A stretch of 25,672 nucleotides of DNA, taken from Gnetum montanum (taxonomy: Eukaryota > Streptophyta > Gnetopsida > Gnetales > Gnetaceae). This document shows, piece by piece, positions 1 through 9,713 of this stretch (positions within the stretch are counted from its first letter, which is position 1; each line of letters opens with the position of its first letter). The notes beneath the pieces are model-generated. The model saw only the letters and a list, made by a program, of their open reading frames with translations, searched no databases and was not told the DNA's origin. The stretch is taken from NCBI GenBank assembly GCA_015680685.1, contig MNCI01016392.1, forward strand, positions 9,518 to 35,189, given 5' to 3'. Made by a program: the position numbers and the translations under genes.

Positions 1-163
1 TACATAAGGTGTGCTTAGGTACACAATGATCAAATAAAGATCCATTCACACTTAGACCTCCTGCTGTAGGCACTTGGAAAATACTCTAACTTTCAAATAG
101 ACTACAAGAGTTTCACTACTTAACTACTAAAAGACTTCTTTTCAATTATGCGCTTGGGCACTA

Positions 164-171
164 TATTTATA
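164..171 (-). promoter_or_regulatory. TATA box of the 3' LTR
   Basis: The minus strand reads TATAAATA, followed by TAGTGCCC. The same context is found at 9521-9514 and, slightly changed, at 10239-10232 in the sister LTRs. Confidence 0.75.
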
Positions 172-180
172 AGCTTGGAA

Positions 181-458
181 GCAACTACTCTAATAATTAT
201 AGTAACCGCTCTAATAATTAGAATAATTGCTAAAGTAATCACTAGAGTAACCACTCTAATAATTAGAATAAACCATTAAAATAACAATTCTAATAATTAA
301 AATAAATTGCTAGAGTAACTACTCTAATAATTAGAATAAACCACTAAAATAACCATTCTAATAATTAAAATAAATTTCTAGAGTAACTACTCTAATAATT
401 AGAATAAACTGCTAGAGTAACTTCTCTAATAATTAGAATAACTGCTACAGTAATCGCT
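181..458. repeat. U3 minisatellite, eight TAATAATT-containing units
   Basis: Diverged direct repeats of roughly 30-36 bp alternate a CTCTAATAATTAGAAT-like core with a GCTAGAGTAAC-like spacer. The core is a near-perfect odd palindrome (CTCTAAT-A-ATTAGAG). I count eight TAATAATT cores here, against five in the 5' LTR of the same element. The nearest core starts at 191, leaving 19 bp to the minus-strand TATA box at 171. A role as U3 enhancer is inference. Confidence 0.85.
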
Positions 459-584
459 CTCATCATACCCCCATGACTTAATAAAAACTTGTCCTTGAGT
501 TCATTACAAAATATTGGNGATCGCTCTCATCATACCCCCATGACTTAATAAAAACTTGTCCTTGAGTTCATTACAAAATATTGG
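453..584. other. 65-bp duplication around a single N (probable assembly join)
   Basis: The segment 453-517 is repeated identically at 520-584, with one N at 518 between the copies. The duplication includes the LTR terminus and polypurine tract. A real retrotransposon would have these once. Overlapping contig ends that were joined without merging explain it best. Confidence 0.8.
466..477 (-). other. Polypurine tract of the Ty3 element
   Basis: Directly beside the LTR terminus the minus strand reads AGTCATGGGGGTA and then TGATGAG. The G-run next to the LTR start is where plus-strand synthesis of an LTR retrotransposon is primed. The tract is short and interrupted, as expected for a decayed copy. 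Confidence 0.65.
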
Positions 585-749
585 GAAGGTATGGGATTAT
601 TGACTAATTGACAACTGATAATGGAATGGGATGATAGACTTAATGTGCCCAGTGAACAGATCAATAAGCATATTACAACATTAGTGTTAATGACCATTGT
701 GGTGAACACTCATACATAAATGAAATCCAATCCTTTATTTGGAAAATTG

Positions 750-797
<48 letters not shown>

Positions 798-2440
798 GGA
801 GCATGTTTCCACCAATGCCAAGATTACGCCTTCCATTGTTTATCCATAGCCATGCCACCAAACTTTCTCCTTTCGTAAATGCTCTAGTTCTAGTCCATCC
901 TGAGTGCTTCCTCCAAGCCTAGTCCATTGTTTGTATGATCACCATCTACACACACAACACAATCAAAAATGAGCAAGGATAGATAATCCACAATGCAGTT
1001 GATACCTTGCCTTGATATGAAGCACATTGGCTGAGTTGTGGTTATGGCATAAATTGGTTTAGAGATTTATCACTAGCAACTACCCAAGGTGTAGGGGTTA
1101 GGAAATTAGTAAAATGGAAAAAATTGAAAAATTTGTGCCAAGGCCCCCATGACTAAGAGTGAACCTTTGGTAACTATAAGATGAAAAAATATGAGGAATA
1201 AGAAAGATGGGAAAAAATAACAACGGCAACGCCAATAAAATGAATTTCATGGATGGGGATGAAACAAGAGATGATTGATTACAGGAAATGTTTAAGAAAA
1301 ATAAATTAATAATTTCACTAGAAAGAAATGCGAATGGATCCTCCTGAAAGTAGGCTCATGCCTTTTATGCCCTAACAAACCCACAAACTAAAGAGTTCAT
1401 AGGCTCTAGGAATGTCATTTGGAAGCAAGAGTTAAAAACTTACCCACAAGAATTCACCAAAGAAAAAAAATGCATCAACCCAAAACTGAACTAATGATAG
1501 AACTAGAAATGAGGTAGAAAAATGTGGAGAAATATGGAGAGGAGAGAATGGAATGGAATCCCAAGTATAAGGTTGTGTAAAGTCCCTTGTGTATTTTATG
1601 GTTAATGTGACTGAGTAGAACTCATCCCAAATCCAAACTCAAAAAAACCATATCTAGTGATCTTGCATCAACACAATTGACCAATCCATCCACTTGAAGC
1701 ACCAAGAATGCTTCTACAAAGAGTCACCACCATTCCGCGGAGAGTAAGATGGAGAAGCAAGAAGCGAGAAAGGATCTTAATTAGAGGAAACCTTCAGGCA
1801 TGGGTAACATGTCTTTCTAGTTCCATAACTAGTGCTTGTAGGCCATATTTCTTTATTATGTCTACGGGGTATGCTTTGAATTCTCACACATTTTTTTTTC
1901 ATGAGAACCACACCATGAAAAGACTTATTTTTATTCACTTATCTTTTCTATTTTTAAACAATGTCAGAATGATGGAAAACCCAAGAAAAAGCATCCAAGC
2001 ACCTAAGAGAATGACTAGCACCAATGCATCGAATCCCCTTGAAGTCATACCCTTTTCATCCTTTGAGTCTTTCCTTGATTTGAAAAATACCCAACCTTTA
2101 ATTTATTAACAAGTTTACTTATAAAAAAGGGACTGTACAGTTCCAAGCCAAAGGAGACCATAAAATTGTATGGATGAGTGGAAGGTATGGACTCATTACC
2201 TATTCTACCAAAAGAACCATACCTTAATATCAACATCATAATTCAAAGGTAAAAACCAAATATTAGGAATCAATATGATATGATTCAATCCACCATCATG
2301 AGCACTTATTAGATGATGAATAAAAACAAATCAAGTAAACAAAGAAACAGTAAAAACATGAACGATGGTGTAAAAGAAAAATAAGAAAAGTTGAAAGAAT
2401 GTGTAAAACAAAAATTCAAAAAGAAATGAGGGCTTAGAAT
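585..2440 (-). other. Non-coding 3' segment of the Ty3 element between integrase and 3' LTR
   Basis: About 1.85 kb without recognisable domains on either strand. It holds the AG microsatellite at 757-793. It also holds an open plus-strand stretch at 1708-2109 (133 codons, antisense to pol) that resembles nothing I recognise and is rich in homopolymer-encoded residues. Long spacers after pol are typical of Athila/Tat elements. Confidence 0.6.
757..793. repeat. (AG)n microsatellite
   Basis: About 37 bp of uninterrupted AG dinucleotide lies inside the non-coding 3' segment of the Ty3 element. It is preceded by an imperfect AGAGAA. Confidence 0.97.
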
Positions 2441-2442
2441 GG

Positions 2443-3730
2443 TTAGCATAGGTGGCGATCTCTCTCACAACTGAGTTGGAAGGAGGAGATCTGAAATAGT
2501 GAGCAAGGTTGTCCATCAACAGAGGTAGCATGTGTACCAGCTAGCCTAAGCTCATGGAAAGGTTTGGTTTGTTGTACATTGACCAACAGTTTCTTGTCTG
2601 GGCTCTTAGGTTTGTATATTTTCATGGCCCCTAAAGGAAAAGTTGCATAAATAATATGAGATCCTTTCCATTGTGTTTGAAGTTTAGTACATTGTGGCAC
2701 ATGTGTGGGATTTCAATAGAGAACCTTATCTCCTAGTTGTTTTTTAACTTTCCTAATTCTTAATTCATGACGTTGTTTATTGAAGGCCTTGTGCAATTCA
2801 TTAGATGATAGGACAGCTAATCAGTTTTCATCTAGCAAGTTAAGGGTTACTAACCATTATTTCTGTGTTAGATCAAGGTCAAGGTTGAGGTCACATGCCA
2901 TGGATAGTATACAAAGCTTAGTTTGAATGGGAAGCATTGGTAATTTACCATACACTAACTCATAGGAAGATTAGCTTGTAGGGAGTTTCCATGTGGAGCA
3001 GTATGCCTAAAGAGCATCATTTAGTTTAGTGCTCCAATCTCACATAAACTTGCTAACAGTTCTTGTCAATATCTTCATAATCTCCCTATTGGTAACTTCT
3101 ACTTGACCGTTTGCTTGTGGGTGGTATGTTGTAGCTAATTTATGCTCAACCTCTAAGCATTGCATTAATTTCCAAAAAGTTGCACCTATGAAGTGTGTAC
3201 CATTGTATGAAATAAGTACATGCGACACACCAAACCTATTTATGATTTGTTGTTGAACAAATTGTGGAGTTGTAGATGATGTACAATCCTTAACAATAGT
3301 TTTTTTTATCCATTTTTTTAGGTAATCAATGGCAACAATAATATAAGCTTTTCCATTGAACATTGGTGTAATAGGCCCCATAAAATTAATTCCCCAAATG
3401 TTAAAGGGTTCTAAGGATTGAATCCATTGTTGTGGACCCTCCAATATAGTAGTCATTCCCCATCACATTGACAATGCTCACAAGATTGGACGAAACGATG
3501 GGCATCCTGAAATAATGTAGGCCAATATTATCCTACAAGCAAGATCTTGATGGTCATTCATCTCCTAGTGTAATGACCCCCACAAGGACACTCATGAGCA
3601 TCTTGGAGAACTCATAGTTGACCTATATCAGGAACACACCATCGAGCTAAGCCATCGGGACACACTTTGTAAAGTTGCCCATTGATTTTCATAAAGTACT
3701 TGGCTTGGTGAAGAAACTGTTGTTTCTACT
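2443..3730 (-). pseudogene. Decayed Ty3 integrase (H2C2, catalytic core, C-terminal part)
   Basis: Reading the minus strand downward, an H2C2-like zinc region (YWPTLFQDAHRFVQSCEHC, about 3540-3470) is followed by an open core at 3456-3040 with WGINFMGPI, SYNGTHF and YHPQANGQVEV. A C-terminal region at about 2690-2560 follows, with the pattern GSHIIYATFPLGAMKIY. The enzyme would join retroelement cDNA to host DNA with a D,D-35-E triad. Both aspartates are changed here: the first is N (codon 3387-3385) and the second is Y (codon 3207-3205), while the glutamate of QVE remains. There are also frame breaks between the three parts. No chromodomain is seen. The copy is inactive. Confidence 0.85.
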
Positions 3731-3899
3731 TAAGGTTTAACTCTTGTGGTATTTGTTGGGTGAGGAGATAGGTAAGAATGTTATTGTACCAGTTTATCTC
3801 CATCGGTGATTAATTATTCACTACACTAGCAAAAAGGAATTCATCAAGAAAATAATTAAAAATTGGATACTCATCCTCTTTGTTGTCCCATCACAACTA

Positions 3900-5200
3900 A
3901 GATAAATGATCAACAACTACATTCTTGGTGCCCTTGCAATTGATCATTGTTAAATCAAACTCTTGTAAGATTACAAGCCATCGTATGATACAAGGGCTTA
4001 CCATTGGCTTATTCATGATGAACTAGATTGCACTATGATCTGTATGTATATATACTTTATATCCTAATACATAATGTCTAAACTTTTCTAGTGCAAATAC
4101 TATAGCCATTAATTCTTTCTTTGTGGTAGTGTAGTTAAGTTGTGTACCAACAATACTTCTACTTGCACAGTGGATGTAATAAGGATGCTTCTAGTTATCT
4201 AATTATGTAAGTATGACTCCTAAAACATAGTTAGACACGTCAGTTATGATATGGAATGGTTTGGACTAGTCAGGAGCTTGTAGAATGGATGTTTCTACTA
4301 GCTTCTATTTTAGAGTTTGAAAAGCTAATTTGCATTCTTTGGTCCACTTGAAAGGTATGTCCTTTTTCGTTAATTTCACCAATGGTTTGGCAACCTTTGA
4401 AAAGTTCTCAATAAATCTCCTATAGTAGCCAATATGTCTAAGGAATGATCAAATATCTTTGATAGTTTCTAGTTGATAGGTAATTCCTTGGATAACTTTT
4501 ATTTTCTCAAGGTCTACCTCTATCCTTGTGTGTGAGATTTTGTGTCCTAGTACTATGCCCTCCTAGACCATCAAATGGCTTTTCTACCAGTTGAGCCTCA
4601 AATTGGTTTCTACACATATTTTTAACACTTGCTCTAACCGGTCCAAGGCTTGATCAAAGTTTGCTCCATAGGTGGAAAAATTTCCCATAAAGACTTCTAC
4701 ACCATTTCCTATCTACTATTGGAAGATGCTTACAACTAGTCGTTGAAATGTTGCAGGGGCATTACACAAGCCAAACAACATCTGTTTGTATGCCAACATT
4801 CCTCGAGGACTAGTGAATGTAGTCTTGGCTTAGTCTTTTAGGGCTATTTGTACTTGATTATATTCGCTATGTCCATCCAAAAAACTATAGTAGCGATGCC
4901 CTACGATGGTGTCTAAGAATTGGTCAACAAATGGCAATGGAAAGTGATCTTTGAATATTTTCATATTCAGTAGCCTGAAATCTATGCACACCCTCCATTT
5001 ACCTCCCTTTTTAGGCATAATAACTAAGGGGCTAACCCATTTGTTGTTAGCAATGGGGTATATGAACCCAACCTTGAGAAGTTATTCAATTTCTTCCTTG
5101 ACTACTTGGTTCAGCTTTCAGTTCAAACACCTCTGTGGTTGTCTTCGAGGCTTCATGGAGGGGTTGGTGTAAATCCTATGTTGGCATATCCTAGGATCTA
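3900..5200 (-). pseudogene. Decayed Ty3 reverse transcriptase and RNase H
   Basis: Conserved RT blocks are readable: GFIYPIANNKWVSPL, then an open segment at 5018-4830 with WRVCIDFRLLN, KDHFPLPF and FLDGHSEYNQ, then FGLCNAPATFQR. The YxDD-equivalent motif reads F-M-G-N (codons for G-N at 4685-4680), so both metal-binding aspartates of that motif are gone. The tether (EGIVLGHKIS, YYRRFIENFSK) and RNase H follow, with TDVSNYVLGVIL, TTTKKEL, KFRHYVLGYKV and TDHSAI, so the RNase H acidic residues largely survive. Stops interrupt the frame many times, several where CAG, CGA or TGG is expected. That fits C-to-T decay at methylated sites. The best match is Athila/Tat. Confidence 0.9.
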
Positions 5201-5647
5201 TTCTAGTTAATTTGGGATATGACCAGGTGAAGGTTTTTGACCATCTATTGATTACCTTTAGTAGTCTTTCTTTCTATTGAAGAGCAAGCTTAGCGTTGAT
5301 AATTACCAGTTTTCCATTTTTAAGGAACGTGTATTCCATACCGATGGGTAATGGTTTCAACTTAAGGGGCTCTTACTTAAATTTTTCAAGGATTTTCAAC
5401 TTTTCCCAGTTGACATTTTCAAGGTTAAGACTTGAAAGTTGGTGGTGGAATTTAATGCATCTATGCTATCGATGTAAGTGCAAGTCAAACCCTTAGTTGG
5501 TTCCATGCATTTGAGTGAACTGCTTTCTTAATCAGCTATTAGCCACTAGGTGTCTTCCTATTGTGTGGCTACTGCATATAGGCATCTTTGTATGTTAATC
5601 ACTTGTGCACATTGATTGCATGTAGGCAATGTTAAACTTTGCACAAC

Positions 5648-6151
5648 CTATGCCCTTTGCACACAATTACACCATATGTCATTGTATGCGATCCATGAAA
5701 CTTTCTTCTTCTCGATCTTTTTGAATGTATTTTTCTTTGATATTTCTAGGGAAAGATCATAAATTTCTACATGTGTGTCAATGGTGCTTATCCATGCTCT
5801 TCCCATTATGATTGGGAAGCCCCCCTTACTGTTGTTTACCTGAATCACTAGGAAGTCAGCTAGGTATGACCACCCACGAATAATGGTAACCATGTCTTCC
5901 ATTGGTCTCAATGGGATAGTGATGGACTCATTGGCCAACTCTAGATGGATGTTGCTCTTTTTCAATGGAGGCAGGTTGCAGGCCTTGTACATTTCTTGAG
6001 AAATCAAGTTGACACTAGAACCTAAATTCAAAAGAGCCTTACACAATGCATTTCTAGCAATTTGTGAGTATATTAAAGGACTCATAGGATCAGAGAATTT
6101 CTTGGGAAGGTGGCTAGCTTTGATCCAATTGGTGACAACATGTGCTAACAT
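5648..6151 (-). pseudogene. Ty3 aspartic protease domain with lost catalytic aspartate
   Basis: An open stretch of 167 codons has a retropepsin layout of the Athila/Tat kind: the catalytic loop reads ALLNLGSSVNLIS, followed by LELANESITIPLRPMEDM and the flap-distal PIIMGRAWIST. The expected D of the D-[TL]-G-[AS] loop is N (codon 6028-6026), a single G-to-A change on the coding strand. Without it the enzyme that cleaves the Gag-Pol polyprotein would not work. The domain sits between the proline-rich end of gag and the RT. The ATG at 6151 is only the first Met in the open stretch, not a natural start. Confidence 0.85.
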
Positions 6152-6159
6152 GATTGTAT

Positions 6160-8662
6160 GTGTTGAGTGTGGTGATTAGGTTGAAGGGGGATCCAAAGTT
6201 TTGATTGATACTGAGACGTCTAAGGAATCAGCCACTTGTGATTACAAGGGCTTGGTTAGACTGTTGGTTCTAAAAAAAGGTCTTTTCTTCATATGGTTGT
6301 TAAAATCAACAGTAGGTTGAGAGTTAATAGCCCTTGTGGTGTTACGTTGTTGTGATTGGGCAGGGATTTCACCTTACATAGCAGGAGTAGGTGGTAGTGG
6401 AGCTATTGGTGGAAGAGATGTGGCCAAATGAGAAGGATGATATGCTTGCAGAAAATCACCTCTAGAAGAGAGAGTGCCATAATACTCGCAAGCTTGGTAG
6501 TGAGATTGAGGAGTGATGTGACTAGTAGAGTTACGTGGGGAGATTGGCTTCTACACATAATATCCATATGGGTCAAGTTGCCGATAAGGATACTATTACC
6601 TTGGTGGTGGCATCCCCCATGATTGCGGGTGCTGCCACTATTGATATTGCTCAATCAGTTGGGGTGGAGTTCCATTGGGATAATATGTTAAGGGTTGGTG
6701 GAATTGCCTTAGGTTACCTTAAGGATAAGGTAACCTTCAGGGTGTTTTCCATTTGTTTAATCGTGGGTTGAGTGCATACATCCTAGACTCCTGCAGATGT
6801 GAGATTATAGGGAAACATCCCTTAGGATGATTATACTGACATATCTTACATCCACTATCATTTTTTGTTTCCAAATCCACAACCTATTCAATGATGGAAA
6901 CTTTTCCCTTACCCTTGCTACGTGCATGTTTAGCCTCTTTCTTTTTTCTTTTCTCACTACCTTGCTCTCTAGACTCATCTACTATTTTAAGAATAGTTTA
7001 AAATCTATTGTGTAGGGAATCCCACATTTGGTCTACCTTTGCCGAAACTTCTAATGTCATCTTTTGGATAGGCAAAGATTCCTATTCACCATCTCTTTGA
7101 GTGGTTACTCTTCTTTATCCTCACAAAATCTTACTCCCCTCTTCTGAAGGGAAGGATCTCGGTTATACTCTTTTACACTTTCTCTCTTCCATAGCTCACC
7201 TTCTTCCTTAGCAACTTGCTCCAATAGTCTTTGAATTTGATGGAACCTAAGCTTGAATAGTCTCCCTTGGGCATAAGTCCCAAGGCTTCTTCTTGTTTCA
7301 TGTGCAAGCCCATCCACAAGATGGCAGAGTCAATCCCTTTGTGAATAACCATGGCTAGGAAAATAATGTAACAGTGCATAGTATTGGCCCATGGCAACAT
7401 CCAAGGGTTCATGTCCTACTTGTTTTCAGCCTTAGATTTGCTTTCGCAAGTTAGACACTCAGGAGTACATTTGATACTTGTCATTAAATACTTCTAACAT
7501 AGTACTCCACCTACGAATGGATTCTAGTTCTAAAAACTAGTACCATCTTTTTGCTTCTTTAACTAAGTTTTTGCCATTTGTTCTCTATGTTCTGTAAGGC
7601 ACACGCATCATGGAATTCTTATAAATGATTCTAAGGATTAGCGTTGTATCCCACTTCAAATCGTGGGATGTTTTTCATATCTAATCTCTTGATCCTACTA
7701 TCTTTCTGATGCCTTGTTGGAATTTCAACAACCTCAATTATGTCCAACATACTTCAAGTAGTGAGGAGGGGTTCATCATGATCATCTCGTCCATGGCGTC
7801 TATGATGCCTATGTTGTTCCCTACTCTCCCTTCTTCTATGTCATGACTCTCTAGAGTGCCCTCTTCCCCTTTCCTAGCTATTTCGTCTATGACTTCCACT
7901 TTGCCTGCCTTTATCCCCATGGTCTTTTTCTTTATGATCATGTATAGATATTGAAGGAGAGGGTGAAGGAGATAATGAAGATGAAGAAAAAGGAGAACCG
8001 TCACCATGATGATGTCTACTACCTTCTCTTTTGTGATCTTGGCCTTGATTGCAATTGTGATCAGAATGTCCATCTTTATCATGACTTCGTGTCCCTTTTT
8101 TAGACCCTTTGTGCTCGTGGGTATCAGAAACTGGGTTATGAATAGTACAATGCAACTCCTAAAACACAACCCCTTGGTTAAAGACAAGGGGAGGAACATC
8201 ATTATGTGGGTGACTACCTGAGGTAGGTTCACCACCCTCATTTTCTCTTAAGACATGTGGGGCATCATAAGACCACTTACCCTTCAAATACTTATGATGT
8301 CTCTCCTATTGCAAGTCCCTTTGACATTGTGCCTCTGTGGGATGGTATTCTCTCAAGTCATGGTCTTGCACAACGTATTCTTTATGTAAGTGCGACATGC
8401 CAATTCGTGTGAGAGCATGAAGAAGCATGCTCAGAACTGAATGATTAGGAGGTAACACTATGTTACCTTCTACGTATCGCCAACATAGTTGTTTGCCTTG
8501 ATGGAGGATAAAGATGAAGTCTAGTATATACTCATCAAGATGAATATATACTACTTGAACTTATTGAGGGACTAGTGGATCAACGTCATGTGTATTACGC
8601 CACCGATTGTTTCCTATTTCAAACCTAGGCAATGAGGCACTTTCGTACAAAGAAGGAGACAT
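6160..8662 (-). pseudogene. Decayed Ty3 gag (capsid/nucleocapsid region)
   Basis: The first Met after the primer site is at 8662, starting MSPSLYESASLPRFEIGNN. Reading on gives, in pieces: a conserved N-terminal region; a basic His/Ser/Arg-rich stretch at about 8155-7800 (RSHDKDGHSDHN, then HRRRESREQHRHHRRH); a retrotransposon-gag-like segment at about 7700-7180 (KNIPRFEVGYNANP, later FLAMVIHKGIDSAIL and SKLLRKK); a zinc-knuckle-like motif GCKICQYNHPKGCFP at 6853-6809; and a proline/tyrosine-rich tail (YYPNGTPPQL, PPIAPLPPTPA) near 6700-6370. The knuckle spacing is CX2CX3HX3C rather than the usual CX2CX4HX4C. Many in-frame stops and shifts show it is dead. It would have formed the particle that packages element RNA. 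Confidence 0.8.
6809..6853 (-). other. Zinc-knuckle-like motif in gag
   Basis: The minus strand encodes GCKICQYNHPKGCFP. The Cys, Cys, His, Cys order is that of a nucleocapsid CCHC knuckle, but each of the two longer spacings is one residue short. Small deletions or a genuine lineage variant could explain this. Confidence 0.6.
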
Positions 8663-8780
8663 ACTTGTCTATTCAATGTGCAATGTATTCTTGTTTATTA
8701 TTTTCTCAATTAATCCTAAGGGCTCATTCCAACGATGTGAATGATTTCCTATGTTCTAATGAATGCACAAACAACTAAGT

Positions 8781-8798
8781 CCTTGGCAACGGTGCCAA
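8781..8798 (-). other. Primer binding site (tRNA-Asp type)
   Basis: The minus strand reads TTGGCACCGTTGCCAAGG immediately after the LTR end at 8799. Athila and Tat elements typically carry a TGGCGCCGTTGCCGGGG-like site complementary to the 3' end of tRNA-Asp. The differences here are few and mostly C-to-T or G-to-A. The exact abutment to the LTR terminus supports the boundary. Confidence 0.85.
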
Positions 8799-9342
8799 TG
8801 ATGAGCAGTGAGGTACCCCTACGTCCAACCATACGAATACAAATGTTTCATGCATGATCTAGTCAAATTTCAAGGACTAAGTGCTTATGTTCCCTTGTGG
8901 AATAAGGACGGTTTTGTTAATCGTTGTCTTCTCAAGCTTACCTATATGCCACGATTGTATGGTTAAGTAAGCTTGAGGCACATGATTTTTATAGCTTTTA
9001 TGTTTTTATGTCCTACACTAGTAGGGAAAGAGAGAGATAACTAGGTGACTAATTTAACTTAACTACTCATTAAAGAAGTTCTAACTAATCCTAACACAAG
9101 CATCTGTTCTCACTTGCCGTACACATCCTGAACTAGTGCAACACTACTAGGATTACCAAACACTAATCGTTACTGGGTTACGAAGTGTTACACGATTTGC
9201 TTAATTGATCAAAATGAATTACTATGCTAATAACATGGATGTAAAGTGCATAAAATAAAATAAATGCATAAGAAAATAAAATAAAAGAAATGCATAAGAA
9301 AAAAACTCTCAAGTGTTGCAAGGATGAATCAAAGAGCTCGTC

Positions 9343-9348
9343 TTTATT
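9343..9348 (-). terminator. LTR polyadenylation signal (AATAAA)
   Basis: The minus strand reads GGAAATAAAGACGAGCTC. The same AATAAAGA-type block occurs at the same distance from TATA in the other LTRs: 14933, 25243 and minus 10059 (AATAAAAAC there). Confidence 0.65.
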
Positions 9349-9513
9349 TCCATACAAAAAGTGTGCTCAGGTACACAATGCTCGAATAAATATCCATTCA
9401 CACTTAGACCTCTTGTTGTGGGCACTTGAAAAATACTCTAACTTTCAAACAGAATACAAGAGTTTCACTACTACGGCTAAAAGACTTCTTTTCAATTGTG
9501 TGCCTGGGCACTA

Positions 9514-9521
9514 TATTTATA
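9514..9521 (-). promoter_or_regulatory. TATA box of the 5' LTR
   Basis: TATAAATA on the minus strand lies 173 bp upstream of AATAAA (9348-9343), with the first U3 palindrome core 19 bp further upstream (9541). Confidence 0.75.
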
Positions 9522-9531
9522 GGCTTGGGAG

Positions 9532-9700
9532 CAACTACTTTAATAATTAGAGTAGCCACTCTAATAATTAGAATAACTGCTAGAGTAACCACTCTAATAA
9601 TTAGAATAAATTGTTGGAGTAACTGCTCTAATAATTAGAATAAACTACTAGAGTAACTACTCTAATAATTAGAATAACTACTAGAGTAACCGCTAGAGTA
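9532..9700. repeat. U3 minisatellite of the 5' LTR, five units
   Basis: Five TAATAATT cores alternate with GCTAGAGTAAC-like spacers, in a period of about 32-33 bp. The element's other LTR has eight cores, so copy number has changed since the two LTRs were copied from one template. Confidence 0.88.
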
Positions 9701-9713
9701 GCCACTCTCATCA

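Larger units (their letters stand above)
1..465 (-). repeat. 3' LTR of the Ty3 element, incomplete (5' portion of the LTR present)
   Basis: Positions 1-180 match 9362-9540 of the 5' LTR closely, and the LTR ends at CTCATCA (459-465), as the 5' LTR does at 9707-9713. Read on the minus strand it begins TGATGAG, runs through a U3 of AT-rich repeats and reaches a TATAAATA box at 171-164. The rest of R and U5 lies left of the window. Confidence 0.9.
1..9713 (-). mobile_element. Ty3/gypsy LTR retrotransposon (Athila/Tat-like), decayed, 3' end off-window
   Basis: On the minus strand the order is 5' LTR (9713 to 8799), primer binding site, gag, protease, RT, RNase H, integrase, a long non-coding 3' segment, polypurine tract and 3' LTR (465 to beyond position 1). 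RT and RNase H precede integrase, which is the Ty3 order. The RT and protease resemble Athila/Tat proteins and no chromodomain is visible after the integrase C-terminal part. Every domain carries stop codons or frameshifts, and several catalytic residues are replaced, so the copy cannot move by itself. It appears to have inserted into an older LTR of its own family (9714-10367). The target-site duplication cannot be checked because the left end is outside the window. The Athila versus Tat assignment is inference. Confidence 0.88.
8799..9713 (-). repeat. 5' LTR of the Ty3 element, complete (915 bp)
   Basis: In plus coordinates it runs from TGATGAG (8799) to CTCATCA (9707-9713), so the LTR begins and ends with 7-bp inverted termini. 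Read on the minus strand it has the U3 palindrome minisatellite, TATAAATA at 9521, AATAAA at 9348, and a U5 with a CAGTAACGATTAG-like block near 9180-9160. Its last bases on the minus strand (about 8860-8799) closely resemble the end of the solo LTR at 15420-15486, although the two lie on opposite strands. Confidence 0.92.

Noticed and set aside
176-458. CRISPR-like or satellite array
   Set aside because: The repeats are diverged direct units within an LTR U3 in a plant genome, with no unique spacers.
673-861. 62-codon minus-strand frame with a Leu-Ser run
   Set aside because: The run is the translation of the AG microsatellite.
7738-8241. 167-codon minus-strand open frame with hydrophobic and basic residues
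   Set aside because: It overlaps the His/Ser/Arg-rich part of gag in another frame. The gag frame gives the family-like residues, so this is a shadow.
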